Source of the DNA: Planoprotostelium fungivorum
Lineage: Eukaryota; Evosea; Variosea; Cavosteliida; Cavosteliaceae
Length of the DNA: 60,494 nt
Direction of reading: 5' to 3'
Assembly (NCBI GenBank): GCA_003024175.1
Contig: MDYQ01000460.1
Span: forward strand, 1-60,494
In this document: positions 22,548 through 33,350 of the stretch, one piece after another
Numbering within the stretch: the first letter of the stretch is position 1
Layout of the letters: the number at the start of each line of letters is the position of its first letter
Made by a program: the position numbers and the translations under genes
The notes under the pieces: model-generated
Told to the model about the DNA's origin: nothing
The model's input: the letters and a program-made list of their open reading frames with translations, nothing else
Databases searched by the model: none

Positions 22548-22655
22548 ATGTGAACTTGCCTCTGATTGCGAGCATCTGACGATCTATCTCGGCTTCTCTG
22601 GGTGATGCGAAGATTTTTTACCGAGACCATTCGCGGTACAAATAATTGAGCCCGC
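22548..22655 (-). repeat. GGCTCAATTATTTGTACC repeat at the end of E1 copy A
   Basis: Same arrangement as at 4203-4315: TTGCCTCTGATTGCGAGCAT at the outer end and the imperfect palindromic core TACCGCGA/TCTCGGTA-type at the inner end. Confidence 0.85.
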
Positions 22656-23063
22656 AAACAAGAAACAGACACAAACAAACAATCCTGCGATGCGGGTGAT
22701 CTCAAGGTGAAGAGCGAAGGCTGAGATAGATAGAAGAGGCCAGGACATACATATACTAGAGCAAATAGTATGGTCTCGAGTTTGCACAAAGACAGAAATT
22801 GAAAGCTTGACGGGAAAAAGCTACTGGCTGGACAAGAGTGGAGAACAAAGAAGAGTAGAAAGGCGAGATGCGAAGATTTCGAGAGAGAGGTAGAGAAGAA
22901 AGAGCGAGAGGAAAAGGAATGAAGTGTGAAACGAGCTAGCACCTCTTCGATTATCTTTGTGCAATTGCAGAGTCTATGGACAATTGATTGAGATATAGAT
23001 AAGAGGAGATGATGTGGTGAGTGAGGTGTCCCTGGCATTTTGAAGGAAAGGGTAATTCCGGGA

Positions 23064-23677
23064 ATGACCAACTACAACGAGGAACTACGTACTCGCTTGG
23101 CGCTGGTCGTTCAACACTTTGCACAACACAGCCAAGTCATCACCTCACAACTCTTGAACACAAGTTCCCGTTCTTGCCAGCAGCCTCAGAACGAAGATGA
23201 AAACGACGTGAGTCAGATATGACAACAGCAGTGTGCTCAAGTATATGCAGGCTTCTGACTATCTTTTTCATATTGACAACGGCTCTCTCTTTTGGATATT
23301 TTGCAATCAAGTACATCCTCTTATGGGTTATAAGCCAGGCACTTGTCACCGATGAAGACACTTCCTGTCCCAACGACTCCCATTCGGACAGGCCAAATGC
23401 AGACATCTATTCTGAGAAGGTTCACTCTGAGAGATCACACTCAGAGGTCCACTCTGAGAGAGATCACTCTGAGAGAGATCACTCTGAGAGAGATCACTCT
23501 GCCAGGCTCGCCGTGGACGTCGATCGTGAGAGCACGATGGAAAGCGAGGCAAAGAGTGATAGCCAGAAGACCAAAGTGAACGACTCGGCCAGAACTGAAG
23601 TACACAAGAAGCCCACGATCACGATTTACAGATGCACTCTCCACCGAGAAAAAATGACCTCATTCGATGATCTATGA
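23064..23677 (+). CDS. E1-encoded protein(s): short helical frame overlapping a membrane/acidic-repeat frame
   Basis: Frame 1 (ATG 23064 to TGA 23222) encodes MTNYNEELRTRLALVVQHFA and a Gln/Asn-rich end. Its TGA overlaps the ATG (ATGA) of frame 2 (23219-23677), MTTAVCSSICRLLTIFFIL. Frame 2 has a long hydrophobic stretch, then SER/HSE repeats (HSERDHSERDHSERDH) and a basic tail ending MTSFDDL. A GTGAGT at the end of frame 1 could be a splice donor, but no acceptor I tried joins the two frames. Both frames are preserved in copy B at 46.65-47.24 kb, which argues they matter. The function is unknown. Confidence 0.5.
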
Positions 23678-23915
23678 CCTGCAATTCGATTACCTGAAGT
23701 TGGAAAGATAAAGCTCGAACATCATCTCTCGTTATATGCAGTAGTCATGACTGGACGGCAGGCTTCTGCTGTGATCTATAGAGGATGAACGTGTAGAAGA
23801 AGGAGAGGAATGTCTGTGATATTGCAAATAGAAGCTGATGATGGCCGTCCATGTGATCTAGGAGTCCTGTGTCGTGATCTAGGTGATTGATGCATCACGT
23901 ACCTTTTTGGTTACC

Positions 23916-23970
23916 GGCTCAATTATTTGTACCACGAATGGTCTCGGTAAAACATATCCTCGCATCACTA
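23916..23970 (+). repeat. GGCTCAATTATTTGTACC repeat, isolated copy
   Basis: Core preserved with one change (TACCACGA) and followed by CGCATCACTAAAACTGATC instead of the usual GAGAGAAG segment, so it is truncated. Confidence 0.75.
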
Positions 23971-24065
23971 AAACTGATCTTTGCATCGCGGAGTGAGGTC
24001 GAGATCGCCAAAACAACATTAATACGTCGTTGGATACTTCACGGAGAGAAGTCGAGATCGTCTAG

Positions 24066-24125
24066 TGTGAGGTGATGGCTTGGCTGTGTTGTGCAAAGTG
24101 TAAAACGACCAGCGCCAAGCAAGTG
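24066..24125 (-). repeat. Short fragment of element E1
   Basis: GCTTGGCTGTGTTGTGCAAA-GTGTAAAACGACCAGCGCCAAGC is the reverse complement of frame-1 coding sequence of E1 copy A (23093-23155). It directly follows the repeat at 23916-23970. Confidence 0.75.
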
Positions 24126-24339
24126 ACGAATACAGGGTAAGTCAGGAGGGGTGAAGGTGACCAACAATGGAAAATAGATTCTTTGTAAAACAAACGCTAA
24201 TCGTGGCAGATCATCTGAAGATGGACCGACAGGACCCGATGGAACACGGGCTCGAGAGAACCCGTGCGACGAACATAGCCGACGTCACCAAACCAGAGAA
24301 CTGGTCAACCAGTTAGACAGGAACAGAGACGATGAGACT

Positions 24340-25000
24340 CACCGGCGATTGTGGAGAGTCCAACATCGAATGAGAGAGAACATGGAAACGAAACAGTCTT
24401 CTTGAGTTCTTCTTCCATGAGATTGTACAACGGTCCAAATGGCATCTTGTTGCCAGGGTCGAGATCGATATTGAGGTCGTATGGCCGTGTGATGCGAGTG
24501 AGCGGGCACCATCTGAGAATGCTTGACGAAAGCGATGATACCTCTCGGGGATTTTGAATAAATCCACTGGCTTATATTGTTCGTTCGATGTGATTTTCTG
24601 ACGGGGAGTGAGAAATGGATGTTGTGATGATGTCGGCGTGCTAATGTCGTGAGTAGAGATGACCCCATTGGATGTGTTGAGATGAAGTGGAAAGGGTGGA
24701 ACCCATTCGCGGCACTTGGAGAGGGTACCATATTCAGGTGATCAGTTCGGGTCGTTGCCGGGCGTACAAAGATATGGAATAGAGAGTCGTTAGGAGTTTG
24801 ATGGCGTAGGAATGTGGAAAAGCTTTGGGGGAATGAAGGTAGTGCCATCAGCAGAGGTGAAACTGTTGAGGTGAGAAGCTCCATGTGTGATGGGCATGTC
24901 CACCTAGAACGAGCTTCCTGTCTAGACTGCGAAGATAAATCAAATGACGAACCTGTTGGATAAGACATGTTTGAGTAGCCTCCGTCTTGCGTAGCCAAAC
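24340..25000 (-). mobile_element. Ty3/gypsy retrotransposon relic (protease-RT junction region)
   Basis: Minus strand near 24580-24350 reads FKIPERYHRFRQAFSDGA and then, after a frame change, RPYDLNIDLDPG and PFGPLYNLMEEELKK. This is the hallmark lead-in to the reverse transcriptase of Ty3/gypsy elements. Sequence upstream to about 25000 is open but unalignable by eye. The catalytic YxDD region, RNase H, integrase and LTRs are absent. It is a truncated, frameshifted remnant. Confidence 0.7.
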
Positions 25001-25263
25001 TTGTGCCTTCGTGATTTGCAGGTCATTCGGCCGCAAAACTCCTGCCATTGATATAACAGCAGATACAGACAAAAAGATACCACAGGCACACAACGCCAAA
25101 ACAGAGTCATCAGAAAACGGTCTGTAACCTTCTCTTTATAGTAAACGGATGTGGCAACTCAGCTTTTGCATTCGTCTGTTGTGACCATTGGCCGTTGCAA
25201 CAACCGTTTCTTCTTTCTCTTTTCGGCTCTTGATCTGATGTGATCTTCTCTCTTGGAATGTAG

Positions 25264-25295
25264 TGCGGTAATGTATTTCCTTACCGTGACCATAT
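25264..25295 (-). repeat. CCTAACGGTGCGG hairpin repeat, copy 3 (diverged)
   Basis: The core is inverted with one stem mismatch (TTACCGT) and a 10-base shorter central part. Shared flanks TCTCATTGCAATG and CCTCGACTTTCTG confirm membership. Confidence 0.75.
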
Positions 25296-25721
25296 TACCG
25301 TTAGGTTTTCGGAAAACAAGGAGCACGGCATTCTTCTCATTGCAATGCTCCACCTCGACTTTCTGTTTTTTCCCTCTTTCTCGGAAATGTTCGTGATAGG
25401 TCTATGGCTGGACACTCGGTAGGATATGGTCAGCACAGAAGCAGAGAGCGGAGAATTTGAATATAATAATCTGTCGAAGTGAGGAGATGGAGCTGACGAT
25501 GATGTCTTCGATGGAGATGAGGACTTCGATTGGATGGTTCATCAGCTGCGCTTTTCTATATCAACGATCTAGCGAGTGGAACGTGTAGTTGTAAGTACTG
25601 GGAAGGGCAGACGAAAGAATAGTTCGAGTCTATTCCTCAGAGTGGGTGCACAACTATAGCGCTGACAGTAGTGACTGAATCCTATACATATCGTTTATCT
25701 TCTGTTGATCCTTTACACTCA

Positions 25722-26577
25722 TCAAGCGATGGAGCCTCCGTTATCGACACCTGTTGTCTCCTTCCTATAGAACAGCATAACAACTAACTTGTCAGCGTTC
25801 TTTTGTAGGATCTTCTCTCTGTCATAAAAGATGTGTGTGAATCCGGTTCCCTTCTCACAAACCCAACCCCAAACTAGTTGGAATGTGTCAAGCCTCGGCT
25901 TCTGTGCAGACCATGTGAACTTGTCGGGTATCTCTTCGAGAATCAAGGACGGTACATTTGTGAACAATATGTATGTGGGTGTCCTATTCTGATCAGATTG
26001 ACCCCTATTCCGAGTCGTTCTTTCTCACGGTTTGTCTTCACTTTGTATGGCCTCCCAATAAGAGTGTCGCTTATCACATATTGTGGGTGCTACTATGATC
26101 TCGGCACAATACAACATCCTATCAACTATCATCTTCTTGCACTTTTGTCCTTCTATCCTTCTCTCACCTGTACGATTTCTTCAAAATCCAAGTCCACGAG
26201 TCCCCGTTACGTAAGAATTGCTGCCGTATCTCCTCACGTTGGCTCTCACTGTAAAGGTGCTCAAACTCCCTGAACACTCTTCTGAACAGTGCTCGGTCGT
26301 CCGCTGTTGCTCACTCTTAGCCCAAATTCTCTGCTCAATCCATCAATGATTCACCTTGGTACATCAAGTCGGTGATCTCTGACTCCGTCATCTCTCTTCC
26401 AAGATCCTCACTCCGCACGACTACCCATGATGCATCCCAATTCGGTACGTCTTCTATGTGGCACTTCTTCTTGATCCACCCTCTTTTTCTCAGGGCCTCG
26501 TCTTCCGAGTCCATTTCCACCTCGGAAACGTCTGCCTCACTAACAGCCGAAACATCGCTGAAAATAAAGTGATCCAT
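25722..26577 (-). CDS. Possible multi-exon gene, acidic N-terminus
   Basis: A minus-strand ATG at 26577 opens MDHFIFSDVSAVSEADVSEV with an acidic region and NWDASWVVVRSEDLGREM. Further coding-like pieces are FREFEHLYSESQREEIRQQF, VISDTLIGRPYKVKTNREKE, and a last frame ending at 25722 with PDKFTWSAQKPRLDTFQLVW and DKLVVMLFYRKETTG. I could not phase all junctions, so the exon structure is provisional and the family unknown. Confidence 0.35.
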
Positions 26578-26974
26578 GGTCTAAGACATGTGAGCTCTCT
26601 TGTTATTTGTATGCATGTTACCGAATCTGGTGAGTCGTCGGCCCCCATCGATTCCTCCAAGATTGCAGGTGTTACAGAAGAAACTGAACGAATCATTCAA
26701 GGTTCAATGTTGTTTCGTTTTCTGTTTTCTGTGTTCTGTAAAACCACACAATGGGCTAATTGTCACGTGACCAATGCAGCGCCGCGAAATTCTCGCCCTT
26801 GTTCTGATTAGACCAAGGCTAGATTTCATTGGGACACGATCTGATGCGTTGTGAAACGGAATTGGCAAAAGCAAAAACGCGTCAAGAAATGCTTATCCAT
26901 CTGTGTTTCTTTGGCTTTCCCGCGCAAATGCCCAATTGCTATGTATTTACACTGTAGGAGGAAGAGCACAAGAG

Positions 26975-28300
26975 ATGCCTAACGGAAGAGGTATCAACAT
27001 TGCTCGATTAGAAGGATGATTGACGTTCGGTCTTTGCAGAGGCGAGGCAGCAGATGAAAAAATTGGATAAACCAGAACTCTGTGACATCGAACCACCAGA
27101 GGTGGATACTCAACTGGGAGAAAAGAGAGCAAAAATACTTAGAAGGCTATTTGCTATGCATCCTGGTACTAAACAGGAGTTTCTCCAACAACACAAGAAG
27201 GGTCCAGCTGAGAGAGTATTGACTAAGAGACACCTTGAGGTTGTATACAAGTATTATCCAACTCTGTCGACAGCAGAGGAAGTGATGCGGGTTCCTGACG
27301 CAAAGGTAAAATACTGACGGATGAGTGAAGATGAAGTAATAAGATTGCAGAGGGAGACGTACGACGTAAGATTACCCCTGATATGTTTGGACAAGGATTT
27401 TAAGCCCTTCATCTTTGTAGTCCCCAAAGCCATGCAGTTGGCTTGGCGAGAGAAGGGGGACGGATACCAGAATGATGTCACTCTAGCACTACGAAACAGT
27501 TTACGAGTTCTCCCACTGAGCATATACACTATGGACAATAGACACCGAGGAAAAGAGGAGTTCTTTCGACACGAATCCAAGTCACACTTCGTAGAGAACA
27601 AGATGTACGGTCAGGCCCACTATGGGTTCACTGTGCCGCAAGGAATGGCATCGCCTCTGGTCAGCTCTTTCGACTCGATGGACAAGCACTTTGGAGCACA
27701 GAGAAAGGACTGGAAGAACAAGTTGAATTTTACTCTGTACGCCGTGCAAGCAACAGCAAATGTATTCCATAGAGTAGTAGATAATCCACAATGGAAAACA
27801 CAAGTCAGAAAGATGAACGTTATCAATAGGGCGAATCGAATCTGTGAATTGGGAGGGGAAGAAGTGGCTCACGGGTTCCGCGCTGTGATACACAACCTAC
27901 CGTCGTCAGCTCATAGAGATAAGAAAGACTTGGGCTTTACATGGTCAATGTCCTTCGGCGATTTCACAGGTGGTAATATGGTCTTTGAGGACATCGGACT
28001 GAGCGTGTGCAACGAAGCAGGTGGTGACACGTCTTTCATCGACTCTGAATGCTAATTTGAGCAGGAAGTATGATTGGAATGCTGTCGAGTCAGATAGTTC
28101 ATCGAGTAGAAGATTGGTACGGAAACGATCGACATTCGGTAGTGCATGCCTTCCATAGGCACATGAACGACTCTGTCGACCGGACAAAAATCAAGGCTGA
28201 GAGGGAAAAGGCCGCGAGGGAAGAGTCAGGGAGAACGCATGGGAAGAGAGGGCAAAGGTTGCCGATCAGCTCGAGACGTAAGAGGCCAAGAGTAGATTAA
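26975..28300 (+). CDS. TET/JBP-like Fe(II)/2-oxoglutarate dioxygenase
   Basis: Exons 26975-26990, 27040-27305, 27351-28020 and 28065-28300 join through introns of 49, 45 and 44 nt to exactly 1188 nt (395 residues). The catalytic core is complete: SAHRDKKD supplies the HxD iron ligands, FGDFTGGNMVFEDIGL is the glycine-turn segment, and after the last intron IGMLSSQIVHRVEDWYGN supplies the distal His and NDRHSVVHAF the Arg that binds 2-oxoglutarate. This layout matches fungal dioxygenases of the TET/JBP superfamily, some of which oxidise 5-methylcytosine and many of which spread with transposons. The N-terminal 230 residues have no domain I can name. The C-terminus is strongly basic (SSRRKRPRVD), a likely nuclear signal. 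A donor-like GTAAG near 28276 allows an alternative C-terminus. The substrate is inferred, not shown. Confidence 0.75.
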
Positions 28301-28315
28301 AGAGAAGTTTATCAA

Positions 28316-28820
28316 ATGGTAGTCTTTCTCTTCCCAAGTATAGGGAGAACCATCGTAGAAAGACATGCAACAACATCACCGGTCGTGGTTGGTCATCCAT
28401 CAGCTTTGGCCCTAAATGCTCATGTGTGGGGAAACAGCGTCAAGAACAGAGCCAAGAGCCCTCTCCCCTACAAGGACTCATCAGTTTCACCGAAGACTAT
28501 CGGTCGATCCCAAGAGAGTCAAGATGTTTTGATGAACCTGGACCAAGTGCCAAGAGACAGATGATCAGAAAGCCCTCTTTGTATGGACGCCGACGATGCA
28601 AACTCTAACGACACTTTGCCATTCAGAATTCAGAGAAACGCCCAGAAGTGCACTCATCCCCCCAAAGAAAAGATATGGATGCTCGAAGAGCACTCACGTA
28701 GTATCGGACGAGAGACGTGTGAGAGATCAAGTCTTCGAAAGTGTCTCCATCTCACAAGGTACATGCGTCAACATAGATGACACGCGAGTCTATATCCTGT
28801 GGCGAGGGAAGTGGGTGTGA
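28316..28820 (+). CDS. Possible downstream exons or a separate small gene
   Basis: Open frames directly after the dioxygenase encode ISFTEDYRSIPRESRCFDEP and, at 28596-28820, ERRVRDQVFESVSISQGTCV followed by DDTRVYILWRGKWV. They could be an alternative C-terminus of the dioxygenase or an independent gene. I do not recognise a domain. Confidence 0.25.
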
Positions 28821-29189
28821 GCTCATCACTCCATCCTATGTGAGGGCAGTGCTCATCAAAGTAACATCTTCACTTGTTTCAACACTTTACATGCTCAACT
28901 GTGCAGCCTGGCATACATCTGACTGACGAGGAACGACTGCAACTGTTGATGTGAGTCTATCCATCTGAAAGATTCTTATGACGACAGGATCAGAACTATT
29001 CTTCCATGTTAGATGTTCAATTAGCATGAACGCCAGCGGACATTGAGGGTCAACCCCAACTTTTGACCGAAATAAACCATAGAAAATTCCGCGTCGACCC
29101 TTAACTCTAAATTTTGTGTGTAGAATGCGATCCGGCCAGCTCGCCACCAAACCAACGAGATGAAGCAAAACTCAACACGAAGATAGTCT

Positions 29190-29510
29190 ACCCCATATAC
29201 TCCTCTAGAATATTACAAGGATGCCAGAAAGTTCGTCAGAGAGCAGTTTGGTCCCGTGACGTATGATAACCTTTTGGATTATTTCAAGCTAGTTGGCGAC
29301 GACAGATTGCGTCTCTGGGGCGATGAGAGATCGGACCTTCTTTTGGAGGCAAACATGGTGGTCTACTTATATCACGATTTGAAGGGCCACTGCTGGAGTC
29401 GCATTGAGAGGGGTCACTCACTCGATTACCCATTCCTGCAGCCAAGTGGTCCGGAAGAGGGTGAGCCTGTCCGATTTCCACGATTGACTCATCCATCAAT
29501 ACAGGTGATC
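29190..29510 (+). CDS. Possible exon of an unknown gene
   Basis: The frame LEYYKDARKFVREQFGPVTY, DDRLRLWGDERSDLLLEANM, then VVYLYHDLKGHCW is clearly protein-like and ends near 29510 at the start of a dispersed repeat. No start or partner exon was identified. Confidence 0.3.
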
Positions 29511-29512
29511 TT

Positions 29513-29740
29513 CCAGATAGCATCGAACAGTTCTGATGCTCTGTAGGAGGCTGTTGGGGTTGGCCGAGCTGAACTGGAGGTGAGTCGTTTTGATCTCTTC
29601 GATCGATCGACATTTCCCTTCCACTCGATGGTTCTACGTTGGCATCGTGTACTCTTTCAGGGTTCGATCGTGTTGCTGACTTGCTCAGGAGTCTGAGAGC
29701 CGCTATTTGTTCCGATCCCGTGATATCCAGCCGCAATCTC
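29513..29740 (+). repeat. Segment duplicated at 47935-48146
   Basis: Both copies share GATAGCATCGA-C-GTTCTGATGC, CTCTTCGATCGATCGACATT, CCACTCGATGGTTCTACGTT and AGAGCCGCTATTTGTTC-GATC-type blocks in the same orientation. On the minus strand both encode RSNPERVHDANVEPSSGREM, so the duplicated unit is probably exonic. Confidence 0.8.
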
Positions 29741-30169
29741 ATCTTCCCCTAAACATGTTTCGACCATCTCCTGGATGAGGGGTTTGACCACCAGCTATCT
29801 TCGTGAGTAGTGTGTGTGATCCAGGACGACAGAGTCATCCGTGAGCGTCTGATTTGAGAGCGAGTGGACTGAGAAGTTGGGATAGACCACAGTGATGGGG
29901 CTCCGTAGACTACATCGATGACGAACGGATGTTCCTGACACCGTGTTATACCGTTGCACCATCATCCATCTGATCGAAGGGATTTGCGCCACTCAAAAGA
30001 AGAATTTTCAACGCCTAGCCTGACGAACTGAAGCATGGGAGGCCGTGGCCATCTTCCAATAGACGATCAACTTACTCAAGTTGCCTCTTCTCAAGTGCTG
30101 GTGATGGAGATCAAGTGTCATCACGAAGGAGTTGGAGACGGAGTTCAGAGAGATGGGAGCGCGTTCAAT

Positions 30170-31690
30170 CTATATATACGGCGCCACTCGCTTGGGTTGC
30201 ATTTCCATGCTGATCTCTGCCGTCCCCGATTTCGTTGCTTTCGTGCCGCCGGATCCCGTTCCACTCGGCGATGAGCTGTTCTGCACAGTGCACTCCATCT
30301 CAACCGTCTGAACTCGTTCAGTCTCCTCGAAATGTCCTTCTCTCACTGTTTGTATTGACGGATGGACGTGTAGAGTTCCAACATGCTTCTTCAACAGGTT
30401 GTCATGTGAGAGGTGATGCAATTCTCTGAGGTTCGTATGGGATATCTGCTGTACAGACATCTTCTTGGAGAAAAGAGGCGTAACGTCTTTACCATTCTTC
30501 AGGCTGCACGATCTCATCCTTTCAGGCAGCTGGTTCATCTTGCGTGATTATGATTTCGAGATCGAAACTCGCAGTGTCTCACCTTGTGTAGCTTGAAGGG
30601 TTCAACGGCTTTGTCCCTGTTGCTTGAAAAGTCAGACAAGAGGCGCGTGGCCTCTGGCTCGTCCACCTGTGCATCAGTTGACCCAAAGCTCATCGACAAT
30701 ACTCACCTTCGTGATCTTGTATGTTCCGCCTTCATATTTCGGCTTGAACATACCTTCTGCTCTGATACGCTCGTACTCCTGATGGGTCGTGAATACGGAA
30801 ATCTCGTTCATCTACAACGATCTTCACCAGTTGCCTGGAAAAAGATATACCAATAGCCCGTCCCGTTGCATCCGTATAGAGGGGAGAGATTTCTCGGGCA
30901 ATGTCGGCAGGAGAGATGAACTCAGGGACCTCCGTGACAAGTACCGGCTTCCTCAGATGGGCGTACCTACCACTCTCAGTGTCAATAGTGACGTCACATG
31001 ACGTCACCTGGCCAACAGCTCGGGAGATATATAAGGTGAGTCGAACTCTGAGAGCTCCGGTGTGGCCTTCGGTTCAGACTGAATCGGAGCAGGATGATAG
31101 GAAGTGGGATTGAGCTCGTCCATGGGACATACAATGATGTCATCTGTATCCTGTGGCTGTAATCGATTTAGCATCATGATGATGAAGAGGAGATTGACGT
31201 TGTTCACGTCGTTGGGATAGTCGCCGGTCTCAGTTGTAAAAGAAGCTGCACTGGGGTGTTGAGGGCTGAAGTCAATGAGGAAACACGGAAAGAATCTTCG
31301 CACCCATGCGGCGTGGCAGGGGTTGTGTGCTCATCCTTCGATATTGACTTCTTTGACGGGAGCGGACTCTTGAATGTGACCCTCTTCCTCGATGTGAGCT
31401 GCTCACTCGATGCGAGCTCCTTCGATGTGTTGATGGGATGATTTGCCAGCGGCTGTCACGACAGTCATCAAGGTAGTACATTTCGAAAGCCTCACCTTCT
31501 GTACACCTTGACTGGGAACTTGATTATCTCGATTTTCTTTGTTCGCTGCTTGGTGATCAAATGGCATTGAAGATGAGGCGACACTGTCTCCCTTTTTCAT
31601 TCCAGGGATGGATTTCGTTCCAGCTACTCTCTTAACTTGCGATCCCGACGAGGTCGGAAGCACCTTCGAGATCAGATTGGGGCGTAGCTG
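30170..31690 (-). CDS. Unknown multi-exon gene carrying a KEN box
   Basis: Minus-strand pieces in order are LISKVLPTSSGSQVKRVAGT, HQAANKENRDNQVPSQG, DDIIVCPMDELNPTSYHPAP, ELSEFDSPYISPELLAR, EISVFTTHQEYERIRAEGMF, KYEGGTYKITK, DEPEATRLLSDFSSNRDKA and a C-terminal frame with HVHPSIQTVREGHFEETE ending near 30170. Short introns separate them (for example AAG|GTGAGTATTG near 30705). The KEN sequence matches the degron recognised by the anaphase-promoting complex, though it could occur by chance. The N-terminus may extend into 31718-32053. I do not recognise the family. Confidence 0.45.
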
Positions 31691-31691
31691 A

Positions 31692-32231
31692 ATGAGACGT
31701 CAGATTGGGATGCATCTTCAGAAGGATTCAAGAATGAGAGACGTTCTGAAGAAGGATGGAATTGCAAAAATACAGATGATGTATCGCTGCACAAAGATTG
31801 AATTTACCTTCGTCGATCCTTTCCTCGGCGAACTTCTCTGTGACGAGATTCTCGATAATGTGTTATCTTTTGTCGTGACGTCCTTCTTAGAGATTATATA
31901 CGCTCCCCCGATCAATTTGAGGGGTGGCTCAAGGCACAATTCTTCATCGAGCCAAGATGTGCTCACGTCTTCTCTATTCGTGATGGAGTTCAGCACCATG
32001 GTGTTTGGTTTGAATTTGTGTTTTACCGCCGAGACAAAAATATCCCGCGTCAAAAAACCTGATCATCAACCTTCATGTGACGGAGATGATCAACACAACT
32101 GGATCATAGGATCCCTCGAGAGGGAATTGGAGGATGAAAGTGTGGATAAATTTATACATCTGAGCCCGAAAGGTCAATCTCAGATCCGATCATATCCGTT
32201 CGAGATGACGCGGAGATCTCTGGTGCCTTAG
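31692..32231. other. Open on both strands; coding strand unresolved
   Basis: The plus strand has a 179-codon open frame (MRRQIGMHLQKDSRMRDVLK...). The minus strand has an overlapping 111-codon frame containing EELCLEPPLKLIGGAYIISK and SRISSQRSSPRKGST, which could be an upstream exon of the 30.2-31.7 kb gene. The minus frame looks the more protein-like, but I cannot decide. Confidence 0.3.
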
Positions 32232-32834
32232 ACCTGACTGGAAATTGGAATGCTACACTCTCCTCCTAATAAGACGGACGTAGCGAGGATCTCGCCCCAG
32301 CCATCAGTTCTCTCACACGCCGGCCACCAATGGCGATGATAGAGTCATCTGAATACTTTCTCAACAAAGGACTCACAATCTCAAGAAGGCAACCAACATT
32401 GAGATAGTCTGATAAATTCACTCAAGCATCACAAAGCTTTATCATCACCGTCATGTTGACCACAAATTGGTGGGGAATTTCTCAGGAGGGGTGAAACCTT
32501 CACTTGAAGAAGGAATTGCACTCGTAAACAAGTGATCGAAATAAACTTTCAAAAGAATGATGAAAAAGGAGGTAATGTCAGATGACATTGTGACGGAAGG
32601 ATCATCTCTCAAGGCCTCAATGCTTCCCACCACAACCGCACTCAATAGATATGGACTTCAGTATCCATCTCACTTCTTCATCTCTTCCTTCTCATCGTCG
32701 CTGTGTACGTTTCTTCCCACAGAACATCCTTTTTTCAGAAACTGGACACCTCACGTCACCTTAACGTGAAGATACACGTTAATGATTGTAATACCGTAAC
32801 ATTTGATTGATCCAGCATAACGTACGACGATCGA

Positions 32835-33350
32835 ATGGACACCCCCGCTTCATCCAGAACAATGCACATATTAGTCATCATCGTTCTCACCTTCGCCCTC
32901 GCCCTCGCCTTCACTCTCGCCCTCGTGATGACCGGCTACTCCATTTCTTTTGACAAGAACCGTCCTGATGTCAAGAGGACTTCCAAGAGATCGGTGATTG
33001 CCGTCTGCAATCTCTCAATCAGCCCATCATCACAGGTTAAGAATCACCAACAGAAGCGAGCTGCGAAGAAGGAGAGGAATAGGGACGAGGAGGCTTCGGT
33101 TGGCACTTGGATCCAAGAGGTAATGACTTTAAAAGCCAAGAAACGAATACTAACGACGGTCCCATCAGCCCGATTTGAAGGTTCAACGCCGTCAAGCGAT
33201 CGAGATGATTCTACAGAAGTCCCAGACACCTGCTCAACAGAGAGACAATTTCCTCGCCACCCAGGTGAGTCTCACAATCCCGCCCAGCTTATTCTCACAA
33301 CTTTTCAGCACTCCAGGAAGCAATTTGCCAAAGGCAGTTACACCCAATAA
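32835..33350 (+). CDS. Small single-pass membrane protein, four exons
   Basis: Exons 32835-32993, 33036-33119, 33169-33264 and 33309-33350 join in phase 0 through introns of 42, 49 and 44 nt to exactly 381 nt (126 residues). Near the N-terminus there is one strongly hydrophobic helix (MHILVIIVLTFALALAFTLA), a likely signal anchor. A basic, charged region follows (QKRAAKKERNRDEE), then a helical Gln-rich tail (VQRRQAIEMILQKSQ) ending KQFAKGSYTQ. I infer type II topology with the basic part on the other side. The family is unknown. Confidence 0.6.
   Translation: MDTPASSRTMHILVIIVLTFALALAFTLALVMTGYSISFDKNRPDVKRTSKRSVIAVCNLSISPSSQVKNHQQKRAAKKERNRDEEASVGTWIQEVMTLKAKKRILTTVPSARFEGSTPSSDRDDSTEVPDTCSTERQFPRHPGESHNPAQLILTTFQHSRKQFAKGSYTQ

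Larger units (their letters stand above)
22475..23752 (+). mobile_element. Element E1, copy A (inverted partner at 46571-47800)
   Basis: About 1.25 kb, nearly identical to the minus-strand copy B at 46571-47800. One end carries the GGCTCAATTATTTGTACC repeat (22548-22655). The middle has a T/A-rich pyrimidine-biased stretch and then two overlapping frames. Homology fades in coding-like sequence (ATDFKRKKRKLRS) at one end and near GTCATGACT at the other. Partial copies lie at 24066-24125 and 50225-50495. No terminal inverted repeat or transposase is visible, so it is probably a non-autonomous or gene-carrying repeat. Confidence 0.75.

Noticed and set aside
23064-23677. A 43-nt intron (GTGAGTCAG...ATGCAG) joining the two E1 frames
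   Set aside because: Removing 43 nt does not bring the second frame into phase with the first, and the resulting reading stops early (TGTCACCGATGA).
30989-31035. Two TGACGTCA sites followed by a TATATAAGG box, looking like a CRE-regulated promoter
   Set aside because: On the minus strand this stretch is best read as a 41-nt intron (GTGACGTCATG...GGTAG) and adjacent exon (SPYISPELLAR) of the 30.2-31.7 kb gene. A promoter there is not excluded, but position and coding context make chance more likely.
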